From the NCBI GenBank assembly GCA_964637565.1, contig CAZWTY010000004.1:21412-85411 (forward strand): a DNA stretch of 64,000 nt, given 5' to 3'. Both the position numbers and the translations under genes were made by a program. Numbering within the stretch: the first letter of the stretch is position 1; every line of letters starts with the position of its first letter. The notes below the pieces were generated by a model. The model did not search any database, had not been told where the DNA came from, and saw only the letters and a program-made list of their open reading frames with translations. This DNA comes from DYJE01 sp964637565 (lineage in GTDB: Bacteria > Desulfobacterota > Desulfobacteria > Desulfobacterales > Desulfolunaceae). Positions 1 to 8,273 of this stretch are shown in pieces.

Positions 1-105
1 ATGAAACGTCATGTGGAAAGTTGCGTGGCGACGGCCATAAGCATGGGAAAAGGCGGGGAAGCCATCGACGAACTGGTTGAAACGATTTATAAAGTAAACA
101 GGTAA
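1..105 (+). CDS. C-terminal end of a CDS cut by the window edge
   Basis: An open frame runs from base 1 to a TAA at 103-105 and encodes at least 34 residues ending in a charged helix-like tail (ELVETIYKVNR). It happens to begin with ATG at base 1, but no upstream sequence is visible, so this need not be the real start. The stop lies 2 bases before the start of the metal efflux gene, so the two are probably co-transcribed. I do not recognise the family from this short tail. Confidence 0.5.
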   Translation: MKRHVESCVATAISMGKGGEAIDELVETIYKVNR

Positions 106-107
106 AA

Positions 108-1367
108 ATGGATATCGTATTGAATTTTTTTAAAGAAATTGCAGTTTTTTACAATGAGGTCGCCATTTACCTGATTCTGGGTTTTCTGGTGGCTGCCGTT
201 CTTCACGTTTTCTTCCCGGAAACCATCATCAAGAAACATCTGGGGAAAGATTCGTTCATGTCTGTGTTCAAGGCCACCTTGTTCGGAATTCCTATCCCCA
301 TCTGCTCCTGCGGGGTGATCCCGGTGGCCACCTCCTTAAAAAACAGTGGCGCATCCAAGGGATCCACGGTGTCCTTTCTCATCACGACCCCACAGGTCGG
401 AGCTGACAGCTTCATGATCACTTATTCTCTTCTGGGATGGTTTTTCGGCATATTCCGCATCGTATCTTCGTTTGTGACAGGAATTCTTGCCGGTATTTTC
501 GTGAATATCTTCGGAAAAGACGATCACGGGACACTCCTGCCCATGGCCGGTCCCGTGGCAAAGGAAGAGACCATGGCCCAGAGGTTCAACGGGATTTTAA
601 GTTACGTGGAGTACGAGCTGCTCGGCTCCATTGCCAACGCCCTGATGGTCGGGTTTTTAATTGCCGGACTCATCGCCGTTTTTGTTCCCGATGGTTTTTT
701 CGAGATGTACATGGGCAGCGACTTTCTGTCCATGATGATCATGCTGGTGATCGGTATTCCCATGTACGTGTGCGCATCGGCTTCAACACCCATCGCGGCC
801 TCCCTGATCATGAAGGGTATGTCTCCGGGTGCCGCCCTTGTTTTTCTCCTGACAGGGCCGGCTACGAACGCCATCGGAATTGCCGCCATCACGAAGGTCA
901 TCGGAAAGAAATCAACCCTGATCTATCTGGTGGTGATATCCCTCACTGCACTTGCCTTTGGGTACATCCTGAACCTCATGACAAGGGATATGGGCTTCTC
1001 CCATCTCATGCTTCATGACCACGGGGCGTTAATCCCCATGTGGCTGAAGATCGCAGGTTCCGTGCTCCTGACCGCCATGCTGGCGTGGTATTACGGGGAT
1101 ATTCTTCTATACAGAAGGTATGTTAAATCAAAAAAAACGAAAGGACATGACAACATGGCACAGACGATCACATTGAATGTTTCGGGAATGAACTGCATGC
1201 ACTGCCAGAACTCTGTGAAAAAAGCCGTGGAAACCGTGGAAGGCACATCGAATGTGACGGTGGATCTGGCGGAAAAGACGGTGGTTTTTGATATCGTCCA
1301 GCATGCCCTGGTCGAAAAAGTCAGATCCGCCATTGTGTTCGCCGGTTTTACCGTCGAGAATGCCTGA
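108..1367 (+). CDS. Cu/Zn-type efflux permease (SO_0444/DUF318-like) with C-terminal HMA domain
   Basis: The 419-residue product has an N-terminal polytopic permease part (about residues 1-335, at least eight hydrophobic segments) and a C-terminal heavy-metal-associated domain (about 350-419). Permease signatures are PICSCGVIPVA (Cys66, Cys68) and, later, VCASASTPIAA, both typical of the SO_0444/UPF0718 permease family. The HMA part carries GMNCMHC with Cys363 and Cys366, the usual CxxC site for Cu(I) or Zn(II). The two parts are joined by a basic linker. Known relatives are proposed to export Cu/Zn at the inner membrane; the metal here is inferred. An internal ATG at 1155 with AAGGA at 1141-1145 could also yield the HMA domain alone. 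The ATG at 108 follows the upstream stop directly. Confidence 0.8.
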   Translation: MDIVLNFFKEIAVFYNEVAIYLILGFLVAAVLHVFFPETIIKKHLGKDSFMSVFKATLFGIPIPICSCGVIPVATSLKNSGASKGSTVSFLITTPQVGADSFMITYSLLGWFFGIFRIVSSFVTGILAGIFVNIFGKDDHGTLLPMAGPVAKEETMAQRFNGILSYVEYELLGSIANALMVGFLIAGLIAVFVPDGFFEMYMGSDFLSMMIMLVIGIPMYVCASASTPIAASLIMKGMSPGAALVFLLTGPATNAIGIAAITKVIGKKSTLIYLVVISLTALAFGYILNLMTRDMGFSHLMLHDHGALIPMWLKIAGSVLLTAMLAWYYGDILLYRRYVKSKKTKGHDNMAQTITLNVSGMNCMHCQNSVKKAVETVEGTSNVTVDLAEKTVVFDIVQHALVEKVRSAIVFAGFTVENA

Positions 1368-1524
1368 TACTTTCCGGGGATATCGGGTTCGTCAGAAGGA
1401 CTAAACTCATGGAACAGGCTGATAACGATTGACTTGATCTCAGGAATGATGGAATAATCGCGGCCGGACAAACAACGGGTTGTGTTGCCAACCCTAAGAT
1501 TTAACAACTTATTTGACATCAGGA

Positions 1525-1785
1525 ATGCATTTGGTGAACGTTTCCAGAAAATATTATCGGGTCAACCCCAGGGATATCTGCTTCATCCGTTATGTATTCG
1601 AAGCCCATGACGGGCTTGCGGTGATCAGCACTCTTTCAGACGAAAGAGACACCATCGTCCTCCGGATCGCTCCAGGTTGCGAAGACGAGGTGGAGACGGT
1701 TTTGGACGGGCTGAAAAGGGAACTGTCCATCGACGAACGGAACATGGACATGAGTGGGACCCACGGAACGGATCATGAATTATAA
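1525..1785 (+). CDS. DUF4911 domain protein
   Basis: Small protein of about 86 residues with an RKYYRVNPRDI start region, FEAHDGLAV and a VLRIAPGCEDEVE segment. This matches the DUF4911 family, often found just upstream of miaB in deltaproteobacteria. It has no signal peptide or membrane segment, and its function is unknown. The stop overlaps the miaB start by 11 bases, so translational coupling is likely. The start is uncertain: TTG at 1513, ATG at 1525 and TTG/GTG at 1531/1534 are all in frame, and AGGA at 1521-1524 would suit 1531 or 1534 better than 1525. Confidence 0.65.
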   Translation: MHLVNVSRKYYRVNPRDICFIRYVFEAHDGLAVISTLSDERDTIVLRIAPGCEDEVETVLDGLKRELSIDERNMDMSGTHGTDHEL

Positions 1786-3121
1786 AAATCTTTTTGTTTA
1801 CACCATCGGATGCCAGATGAACGTCTACGACTCGGATATGTTCGGACGGGTCCTGCGGCCCATGGGCTATATTCCCACGGATTCCTTTGATGACGCCGAT
1901 CTTGTCATTGTGAACACCTGTTCGGTGAGAAAAAAAGCGGAGGAAAAAGCTTTCAGCTTTATCGGGCGGCTTCAGAAGCTCAAGCGAAAAAATCCCGAAC
2001 TGATTGTCGCCGTGGGCGGTTGTGTGGCCCAACAGGAAGGGGCGACTCTGGTCAGCCGTTTCCCCTGGGTGGACATCGTATTCGGCACGCGGGCGGTCGC
2101 CAAACTTCCCGGGTTGCTAAAGCGATTGGAAAGCCAGGGAAACCGGGTGGTGGATGTGGCGATGGATGAAACGTTCATCGAAGCCATGCTTCCTGAAGAA
2201 ATCGACCAGAGTGCTTCGGTCTCCCGTTTCGTGACCATCATGAGAGGGTGCGACAATTTCTGCAGTTACTGCATCGTACCTTACGTAAGGGGGCGGGAAA
2301 CCAGCCGGGCGCCTGAACTGATCATTGAGGAAATCGAAAAACTGGTGGACAGCGGTGCCAGGGAAGTCACGCTTCTTGGGCAGAATGTGAACAGCTATGG
2401 ACTTAAAGAAAACATCTGTTCATTTCCGGATCTTTTGAGAAAGGTTTCAAAAATCGGGGGCCTTCAGAGGATAAGATTCGCCACGTCCCACCCCAAGGAC
2501 CTTTCAGACGACCTGATACGCGCCTACGGCGAGCTTGAAAAGCTCTGCAACCACATTCACCTTCCGGTTCAGTCAGGTTCGGACCGGATTCTCTCCCTGA
2601 TGAACAGAAAATACACCCGGGAGATTTATATCCAGCGCATCCTACGATTGAGAGAAGTCCGGCCCGACATCGCCGTCAGTTCCGATATGATCGTGGGATT
2701 TCCCGGAGAGACGGAGGAGGATTTCCAGCAAACCCTGGACCTTGTGGATGAGATCCATTTCGACGGCCTGTTTGCGTTCAAGTATTCGGATCGCCCCCAT
2801 GCCCCGGCTGTGGATTTCAAGGACAAGGTATCCGATCAGGTGAAAAGCGAACGTCTTGAACGGCTCCTGACTCTTGAAAAACAATATTCGAGGTTCAACA
2901 ACGACCGTTACCTGGGACGTGTCGAAGATGTGCTTGTGGAAGGGAAGGGGAAAAAACCGGGGAAAGATGGCCTGGTCACATGGAGTGGAAGGACATCAAG
3001 CAACAAAGTGGTCAACTTTACCTGCACTATTGAAGAAGACAATCCCATGCTGAAGGGGAGGCTCGTGAAAGTATCCATTGAAAAAGCCCTTCCCCATTCC
3101 CTCTGGGGGCAGGCCCTGTAA
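1775..3121 (+). CDS. miaB: tRNA-2-methylthio-N6-dimethylallyladenosine synthase
   Basis: Radical-SAM methylthiotransferase of 448 residues that converts i6A37 to ms2i6A37 in tRNAs reading UNN codons. The N-terminal UPF0004 domain has the three cysteines of the auxiliary [4Fe-4S] cluster (Cys13 in IGCQMN, Cys49 in VNTCSV, Cys83 in GGCVAQ). The radical-SAM domain carries the CX3CX2C motif at Cys159, Cys163 and Cys166 (CDNFCSYC), and a TRAM RNA-binding domain fills the last 65 or so residues. Length and domain order match MiaB rather than RimO or MtaB. ATG at 1775 is preferred to the in-frame GTG at 1754 because the protein then begins at the usual MNYKNLFVYTIGCQ position. Confidence 0.93.
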   Translation: MNYKNLFVYTIGCQMNVYDSDMFGRVLRPMGYIPTDSFDDADLVIVNTCSVRKKAEEKAFSFIGRLQKLKRKNPELIVAVGGCVAQQEGATLVSRFPWVDIVFGTRAVAKLPGLLKRLESQGNRVVDVAMDETFIEAMLPEEIDQSASVSRFVTIMRGCDNFCSYCIVPYVRGRETSRAPELIIEEIEKLVDSGAREVTLLGQNVNSYGLKENICSFPDLLRKVSKIGGLQRIRFATSHPKDLSDDLIRAYGELEKLCNHIHLPVQSGSDRILSLMNRKYTREIYIQRILRLREVRPDIAVSSDMIVGFPGETEEDFQQTLDLVDEIHFDGLFAFKYSDRPHAPAVDFKDKVSDQVKSERLERLLTLEKQYSRFNNDRYLGRVEDVLVEGKGKKPGKDGLVTWSGRTSSNKVVNFTCTIEEDNPMLKGRLVKVSIEKALPHSLWGQAL

Positions 3122-3307
3122 CCATGACAGGAATAGGAGTTGCAAGCAGTCGGACGGACGTGGCATAATGAAACAACATAGTCTCACCTGAAGCAGCCTG
3201 GGAGCCCATCCCTTATACTGATGCCTGAGCCAATACAATCTGTTGATCACAAGGGATCATTAAACAAGAGGCGGACGTACCAACCTGTGATTGAAAGGAG
3301 ATGCATC

Positions 3308-3805
3308 ATGCTTCATGAAATGACCATTGTATCCGTATCCATCGATCCGCAAACCAATTCTCCCATCGTGGTTCTCAAATCCATGAAAGACGGTCAGTCA
3401 CTCCTGATCTGGATTGGCGCCCTTGAAGCCGGGTCCATAGTCTATGCCCTTCAAGGCATGGAATTTGAAAGGCCGTTGACCCACGATCTGTTCAAGATTT
3501 TTCTGGAGAGAACCGCTTTCAGGGTCACTAAAATGGAGATCTGCGACCTTGAAAACAACACGTTTTTTGCCAAACTCTATTTTGAATCCGGAGATACGGA
3601 GTTTATCCTGGATGCAAGACCGAGCGACGCCATGGCCTTAGCCATCCGGTTCAACGCCCCGATTTTTGCCGAAGAACGGGTGATCGTCAAATCCAAACAG
3701 GGGCCGGAACCCCTTGAAGTCATGGATGAGAGCGAGGAGGGGAAAAAGTGGGCCGAGTTTCTTGAAACCCTCAGCAACGATGATTTTGGAAAATACAAAA
3801 TTTAA
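3308..3805 (+). CDS. Bifunctional nuclease domain (DUF151) protein
   Basis: A 165-residue protein with the DUF151/BFN core: LHEMTIVSVSIDP at the start, VVLKSMKDGQSLLIWIGALEA, then LDARPSDAMALAIRFNAPI. Members in plants have been reported to have RNase and DNase activity; bacterial members are mostly uncharacterised. The C-terminus is acidic. AAGGAGATGCATC places the start at ATG 3308; the longer frame from 3221 lacks any ribosome binding site. It is 12 bases ahead of the PHP gene, so they likely form one transcript. Confidence 0.82.
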   Translation: MLHEMTIVSVSIDPQTNSPIVVLKSMKDGQSLLIWIGALEAGSIVYALQGMEFERPLTHDLFKIFLERTAFRVTKMEICDLENNTFFAKLYFESGDTEFILDARPSDAMALAIRFNAPIFAEERVIVKSKQGPEPLEVMDESEEGKKWAEFLETLSNDDFGKYKI

Positions 3806-3819
3806 AGGTGGAAAAAACG

Positions 3820-4458
3820 ATGATCGATCTGCATACCCATTCTTTTTTCAGTGACGGGGTCCTGGTCCCGTCCGAACTTGTGAGACGCGCTGAAAACAAA
3901 GGGCTTCAAGCCATCGGGATCACGGATCATGGCGACCTGTCCAACATCGACTTTATCATTCCAAGGATGGTTTCCGTTTCAGAACAGTTGAACCAGGTCC
4001 TGTCCATCCGGGTGATTCCGGGAATCGAGCTGACCCACGTACCGCCTGCCCATATCGGACTGGCCGCGAAAAAAGCCCGTGATCTTGGGGCCAGAATCGT
4101 GATCGTTCACGGTGAAACCCTGGTGGAACCTGTGGCCCCCGGAACAAACCATGCGGCCTTATTGTCCGACATCGATATCCTGGCTCATCCTGGGCTGATC
4201 GATGAATCCGATGTGATCCTCGCCCGGGAAAAAGGGATTTTTCTCGAAATCACCGCAAGAAAAGGCCACTCTCTTTCAAACGGTTATGTGGCGAATCTTG
4301 CCAGAAAACACGGGGCAGGGCTGGTGATTAACACGGACTCCCACGCTCCGGGTGATTTGATCGACAGTGAATTTGCCATGAAAGTCGTCCGGGGGGCCGG
4401 TCTTTCCGAAGAGGATTTTCTGGTCATGCAGAACAACGCACGGAAGTTTGTTTCATAA
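3820..4458 (+). CDS. PHP-domain phosphoesterase (histidinol-phosphatase-like)
   Basis: A 212-residue single PHP domain. Metal-binding motifs are clear: DLHTHSFFSDG at the N-terminus, GITDHGD, PGIELTH, a VHGETL segment, DILAHPG and INTDSHAPGD near the C-terminus. These fit a trinuclear-metal phosphoesterase related to histidinol phosphatase and YcdX-type proteins. The substrate cannot be told. ATG 3820 is chosen over GTG 3808 because AAAGGTGG then serves as ribosome binding site. No other histidine biosynthesis gene is nearby, so a true HisK role is unlikely from context. Confidence 0.75.
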   Translation: MIDLHTHSFFSDGVLVPSELVRRAENKGLQAIGITDHGDLSNIDFIIPRMVSVSEQLNQVLSIRVIPGIELTHVPPAHIGLAAKKARDLGARIVIVHGETLVEPVAPGTNHAALLSDIDILAHPGLIDESDVILAREKGIFLEITARKGHSLSNGYVANLARKHGAGLVINTDSHAPGDLIDSEFAMKVVRGAGLSEEDFLVMQNNARKFVS

Positions 4459-4459
4459 T

Positions 4460-4482
4460 GTAACCTTTTTTTCACAGGTTAC
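4460..4482 (+). terminator. Weak hairpin after the PHP gene
   Basis: A perfect 7-bp inverted repeat (GTAACCT at 4460-4466, AGGTTAC at 4476-4482) begins 1 base after the stop codon. There is no U-tract after the stem; the T run is in the loop. It may be a weak terminator or chance. Confidence 0.25.
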
Positions 4483-4683
4483 GCCGACAAGCGAAACACC
4501 CTTTGCATGAAACAACCGCGATCCAGCTGTTGTCTTCAAAATTATTCAAAACGGTATGCTTATTGCTGTGGCTCCCTATACAAATCTCGGCATCTTTATT
4601 TTACATAAATATTGTTTGAGCTTTAAAGCCCAGACAGGCCGGGTTGGAATAATTTTTTAATTTAATACGGGGGGATAGTTAAA

Positions 4684-5418
4684 GTGAAACTTGCATCAAA
4701 ACATTCAACGGGTGAGGGTGGATCATCGAACAGATCCACCATGATATTGGCTTTTTTACTATTTGTCTTTGGCTTTACAGCATCAGCAAACGCTTATTCC
4801 ATCTCTTTCAACCAATTGACTGTAGGGCAGACATCAGTCAGTAACGACGCCGATGGCTGGACTGCGAAGACAACGGGAGGAAAATTTCAACAAAAATCAC
4901 AAGATGGTTGGAACGGAGTGGGCATCTCCGGAAAAACAGGTGGTGAAATCGATACAACTGAATCCATTCTATTTACATTTAATAGTCCACAACATATCGA
5001 CAACTTTATCCTGACTCTTTTGTTTTCCCAAGGCCCTTATGGCGATCCAAATGAAATCGCGGGAATTCAGGTCAACGGTACAGATTGGTATTATTTGACC
5101 GCAAAATATCCAGAAGCAGATGCCACATGGACTATGACTGATGGCAAAACCATTTCCGCCACAACAGCATGGAACTGTCTGACAGATGATGCCCATCTTA
5201 CAGGTGGCGCGGCAGCCTGGGAAGTATACAATCCATTCGGCGATACGGCTGTATCGACACTTATTTTTACAGCGATTAATAGTCCCACCTGCTACAACAA
5301 CTCGGATTACACTTTCAACTCCCTCCAAACATCGGCTCCCGTCCCCGAGCCGGCCACCATGTTTCTTCTCGGTACCGGAATGCTGAGCCTTCTGGGCGTG
5401 AAACGCAGAAAAAAATAA
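4684..5418 (+). CDS. PEP-CTERM sorting-domain secreted protein
   Basis: A 244-residue exported protein. A hydrophobic signal segment lies at about residues 20-38 (MILAFLLFVFGF, then ASANA), followed by a Ser/Thr/Gly-rich beta-type ectodomain. At the C-terminus is the tripartite PEP-CTERM signal: PVPEPAT, a hydrophobic helix and a basic RRKK tail. Such proteins are processed by an exosortase and usually end up in the exopolysaccharide matrix. No exosortase or polysaccharide gene lies in this window. The start is GTG at 4684 behind GGGGGATAG. It is monocistronic: about 225 bases separate it from the previous gene and a strong bidirectional terminator follows. The ectodomain matches nothing I recognise. 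Confidence 0.85.
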   Translation: MKLASKHSTGEGGSSNRSTMILAFLLFVFGFTASANAYSISFNQLTVGQTSVSNDADGWTAKTTGGKFQQKSQDGWNGVGISGKTGGEIDTTESILFTFNSPQHIDNFILTLLFSQGPYGDPNEIAGIQVNGTDWYYLTAKYPEADATWTMTDGKTISATTAWNCLTDDAHLTGGAAAWEVYNPFGDTAVSTLIFTAINSPTCYNNSDYTFNSLQTSAPVPEPATMFLLGTGMLSLLGVKRRKK

Positions 5419-5448
5419 CGGAAGTCTTCCGGATTTCCTATTAAAAAT

Positions 5449-5478
5449 GAGGCGGAGAAACACCTGTTTCTCCGCCTC
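5449..5478. terminator. Bidirectional intrinsic terminator
   Basis: A perfect 14-bp inverted repeat (GAGGCGGAGAAACA at 5449-5462 against 5465-5478) has A-rich sequence upstream and TT-TACTTT downstream. It separates the convergent PEP-CTERM and TolC-like genes. Confidence 0.8.
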
Positions 5479-5505
5479 TTTACTTTCAGAACTTCATGCG
5501 GCCCC

Positions 5506-6900
5506 TTATCCTTTGATACCACTTTCCGTTTGCCCGTCTCGAACGGGAACTCCAAGAGCCCTCCTGAGTTTCAGGACGGCCAGCTTGTATCCGTATTCCG
5601 CATCAGAAACCTCACGTTCAGAAGCAACGAGAAGCGTGTTCGCGTCCATCATGTCCACGCTGTTGGAGAACCCGAGGCGGAATTGCTCCGAAACCGCATT
5701 GAAATTCCTCTGGGCAAAGACCAGCTTGTCTTTCAGGGACACCAGTCGGCTTTTTTGAGTTTCGACATGGAGGCGGGCTTCCTGGATTTCCAGACCGATT
5801 TTCTTTTTCAGATCCTCCACGGCAAGTCTGGCCTGCCGCTCCCGGGCATAGGCCTGTTTGACTTGGGCGTTTCTCAGTCCCCCGTCAAACAGGGTGAAGG
5901 TCAGCCTGGCTCCCAAAAAGAAACCGGAAACGTCTTGATCGTACTCCAGGGATTGGTCGCTCATCGTTCCGTCGTTGGTGTCGTTTGTCTTGGCATACTG
6001 ACCTTCGATGGAAAGCACGGGCCAGCGGTCACCCTTGGCCAGACGGACACCTCTTTCCGCGGCCTGCCTGTACAGTTCCGCCGAGCGCAGTTCGGAACGG
6101 TTTGATTCACTTCCCTGTTCGGGCTCATCACCATAACTTGCCTCTGAAATGAAGGCGTCCATTTCAGGGCCCTCCATTACCTTGAAATCCGGTGGAATGT
6201 TGACCAGGGTCCTCAAGGCCGACTTGCTGAGAATGAACCGGTTCTTGTCCTCGATCAGTTTGGCCCTGGCGTCGGAAAGCTCCGATTCGGCCCTGTACAT
6301 GTCGGTGAGGGTGACATCTGAAACCTTCAACCTTGCGTTCACCGATTCCTTGTGTTTCTCAAGCCTCTGGACACTGGCCTTGGCGATCTCCCATCCTTTC
6401 TGGGCGCGCAGTACGTTGTAGTAGGCCGTGGCCACATCGAGAAGAAGGTTTTCCCGAACTGTGTTCAGGTCCTGTTCCCGGCGGCTGATGTGATCTTTAC
6501 TGATATTCAGGGCGGAAATTTCTTTGCCGTTCAGGGTGAAGGATTGATCGAATCTCACGCCCCAGCTCAGGCTGTCGGTTTTCAGGTCATAAGTTTCACC
6601 GACCAGAAAATCCGGGTCTGTGGTCTGCTCCATATCGCTGATACTGTAACCGCCAAATGCGGTGAACCGAGGCATCAGGACGGAAAGGGCACGGCTTTTG
6701 TCTTTTTCGGCGATCAACAGTTCCTCCCTGGCGATCTGGATGGTTTCCGACTGTTTCAGTGCCATGCCGTACAAATCGTTCAGGGTATAAACTTCCTTGA
6801 TACCGTTGATTTTTTCCGGATCGGCCTGGGACCATGAAAGACGTGGCACGAAGAGTAGAATGACCATGTTTGCCAACAGGATGAAACGTTTCAATGTCAT
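5506..6900 (-). CDS. TolC-family outer membrane efflux protein
   Basis: A 464-residue protein with a signal peptide (MTLKRFILLANMVILLFVP, cleavage near SWSQA), then two repeated OEP segments rich in long coiled-coil helices. These include LNDLYGMALKQSETIQIAREEL at the first repeat and VKQAYARERQARLAVEDLKK at the second. It is expected to form a trimeric outer-membrane channel with a periplasmic alpha-barrel. ATG 6900 is preferred to 6912/6915 because GGAG then stands 6 bases upstream and the signal peptide starts directly. No membrane-fusion protein or inner-membrane pump is adjacent, so the partner is unknown. Confidence 0.83.
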   Translation of the reverse strand: MTLKRFILLANMVILLFVPRLSWSQADPEKINGIKEVYTLNDLYGMALKQSETIQIAREELLIAEKDKSRALSVLMPRFTAFGGYSISDMEQTTDPDFLVGETYDLKTDSLSWGVRFDQSFTLNGKEISALNISKDHISRREQDLNTVRENLLLDVATAYYNVLRAQKGWEIAKASVQRLEKHKESVNARLKVSDVTLTDMYRAESELSDARAKLIEDKNRFILSKSALRTLVNIPPDFKVMEGPEMDAFISEASYGDEPEQGSESNRSELRSAELYRQAAERGVRLAKGDRWPVLSIEGQYAKTNDTNDGTMSDQSLEYDQDVSGFFLGARLTFTLFDGGLRNAQVKQAYARERQARLAVEDLKKKIGLEIQEARLHVETQKSRLVSLKDKLVFAQRNFNAVSEQFRLGFSNSVDMMDANTLLVASEREVSDAEYGYKLAVLKLRRALGVPVRDGQTESGIKG

Positions 6901-7266
6901 GCTGAACTCCATCATTGGATAAGGGTTTGACCGGATGGAAGGGAGCTGTATCTTGGCAACCTGACACAATCTTTCGAAAGAAAAGATTCAGGTTTTTTTG
7001 CCCTGACAGATTCACCGGTTTTGTCACATGTTTCCTGACGTTGAGGGCAACTATACGTTGAGGGTCGATCCATGTCAAGATTATGGCCCTGCGTGAGGAG
7101 CGCGAAGTGTTTCCGCAACACGGGAAACCCTGTTTTTTTAACCTGCCAGTGAAAGCGCGGAGTGGTTCTTGACTTTCACCTTTCTATCCCGGATAATCGT
7201 TGCCAATTGCGTTGCGATCTTGACTTTTGTTCCAATTAACATCATCTCAAATCAAGGAGGAAATTC
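6901..7266. other. Divergent intergenic region
   Basis: About 366 bases between the divergent TolC-like and AIM24-like genes with no convincing ORF. It holds a direct repeat ACGTTGAGGG at 7038-7047 and 7055-7064 (17-base period), possibly a regulator site for the TolC-like gene, and a promoter for the rightward gene at 7169-7197. Confidence 0.4.
7169..7197 (+). promoter_or_regulatory. Sigma70-type promoter for the AIM24-family gene
   Basis: TTGACT at 7169-7174, a 17-base spacer and GATAAT at 7192-7197 (5/6 matches in each hexamer). It lies about 70 bases upstream of the start at 7267. Confidence 0.6.
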
Positions 7267-8055
7267 ATGCGCTGCCATGAAGTGGACTATCGGATCATCG
7301 GTGATGACATGCAGATCGTTGAAGTGGAACTGGACCCAGGCGAAACCGTGGTAGCGGAAGCCGGAGCCATGAATTATATGGAAGATGGGATCACTTTCGA
7401 GGCCAGAATGGGTGACGGAACCGAAGCCGATACAGGTTTTTTCGGCAAGCTCATGGGGGCGGGGAAACGGGTGCTCACCGGAGAATCCATTTTCATGACC
7501 CATTTCACCAACCGCGGAAGCGTTAAACGAAGCGTTGCGTTTGCGGCGCCCTATCCTGGGAAAATCATTCCCATCGACATGACCACCGTTGATGGAGAAC
7601 TTTTATGCCAGAAAGACGCCTTTCTCTGCGCCGCCTATGGAACAAAAGTCAGTATCGCGTTCACCAAACGTTTGGGTGCCGGATTTTTCGGAGGAGAGGG
7701 GTTTATCCTCCAGAATCTCAAAGGAGACGGCATGGCCTTTATCCATGTGGGTGGCACCGTGGTGGAAAAGAAACTGAACAACGAAACACTCCGGGTCGAC
7801 ACAGGGTGCATCGCGGCTTTTACCACTGGAATCGATTACAACATCGAACGGGCCGGAAATCTGAAATCCATGTTCTTCGGGGGTGAGGGGCTTTTCCTCG
7901 CGACCCTGAGAGGCACAGGAACCGTTTACCTTCAGAGTCTGCCTTTTTCACGCATGGCCGACCGCATCATCCAGCATGCCCCGTCCATGGGTGGAAGCAG
8001 CAAGGGAGAGGGTTCTGTGCTGGGTGCCCTGGGCCGGATCATGGATGGGGATTGA
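7267..8055 (+). CDS. AIM24 / TIGR00266 family protein
   Basis: A 262-residue soluble protein of the AIM24/TIGR00266 beta-helix family. Typical features are VEVELDPGETVVAEAGAMNYM near the N-terminus, repeated Gly-rich strands (GKLMGAGKRVLTGESIFM, GAGFFGGEGFILQ, FGGEGLFLATLRGTG) and a Gly/Ser-rich tail. Its biochemical role in bacteria is unknown; the yeast homologue is a mitochondrial protein. AAGGAGG before the ATG is a near-perfect Shine-Dalgarno. It appears monocistronic. Confidence 0.85.
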   Translation: MRCHEVDYRIIGDDMQIVEVELDPGETVVAEAGAMNYMEDGITFEARMGDGTEADTGFFGKLMGAGKRVLTGESIFMTHFTNRGSVKRSVAFAAPYPGKIIPIDMTTVDGELLCQKDAFLCAAYGTKVSIAFTKRLGAGFFGGEGFILQNLKGDGMAFIHVGGTVVEKKLNNETLRVDTGCIAAFTTGIDYNIERAGNLKSMFFGGEGLFLATLRGTGTVYLQSLPFSRMADRIIQHAPSMGGSSKGEGSVLGALGRIMDGD

Positions 8056-8193
8056 AAATAAGCGACATTCTTTCCATATCTTGGGGAGGGACCCATCCCC
8101 CCCCAAACCCCATTATTTCAATGAAAAAATTTTAAAATCATAGGGTTTTACAACCAAGCCTTCTACAAATCGAAGATTTCTTAAACCCATATC

Positions 8194-8222
8194 TTGACGT
8201 CTTATACGCTCTGATTTAGGAT
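8194..8222 (+). promoter_or_regulatory. Candidate sigma70 promoter for the purH pair
   Basis: TTGACG at 8194-8199, a 17-base spacer and TAGGAT at 8217-8222, about 50 bases ahead of the IMP cyclohydrolase start. The -10 element is weak. Confidence 0.45.
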
Positions 8223-8273
8223 GCGGAAACATTTTTGATGATAACGGCAAACTTTCAGAGGATAGCACAGCAT

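Noticed and set aside
3221..3307. Upstream extension of the DUF151 gene from 3221
   Set aside because: No ribosome binding site at 3221, and AAGGAG lies just before ATG 3308 where the domain begins.
7038..7064. Short direct repeat ACGTTGAGGG as an iteron or CRISPR-like unit
   Set aside because: Only two copies, 17 bases apart; at most a regulator site. No CRISPR array is present in the window.
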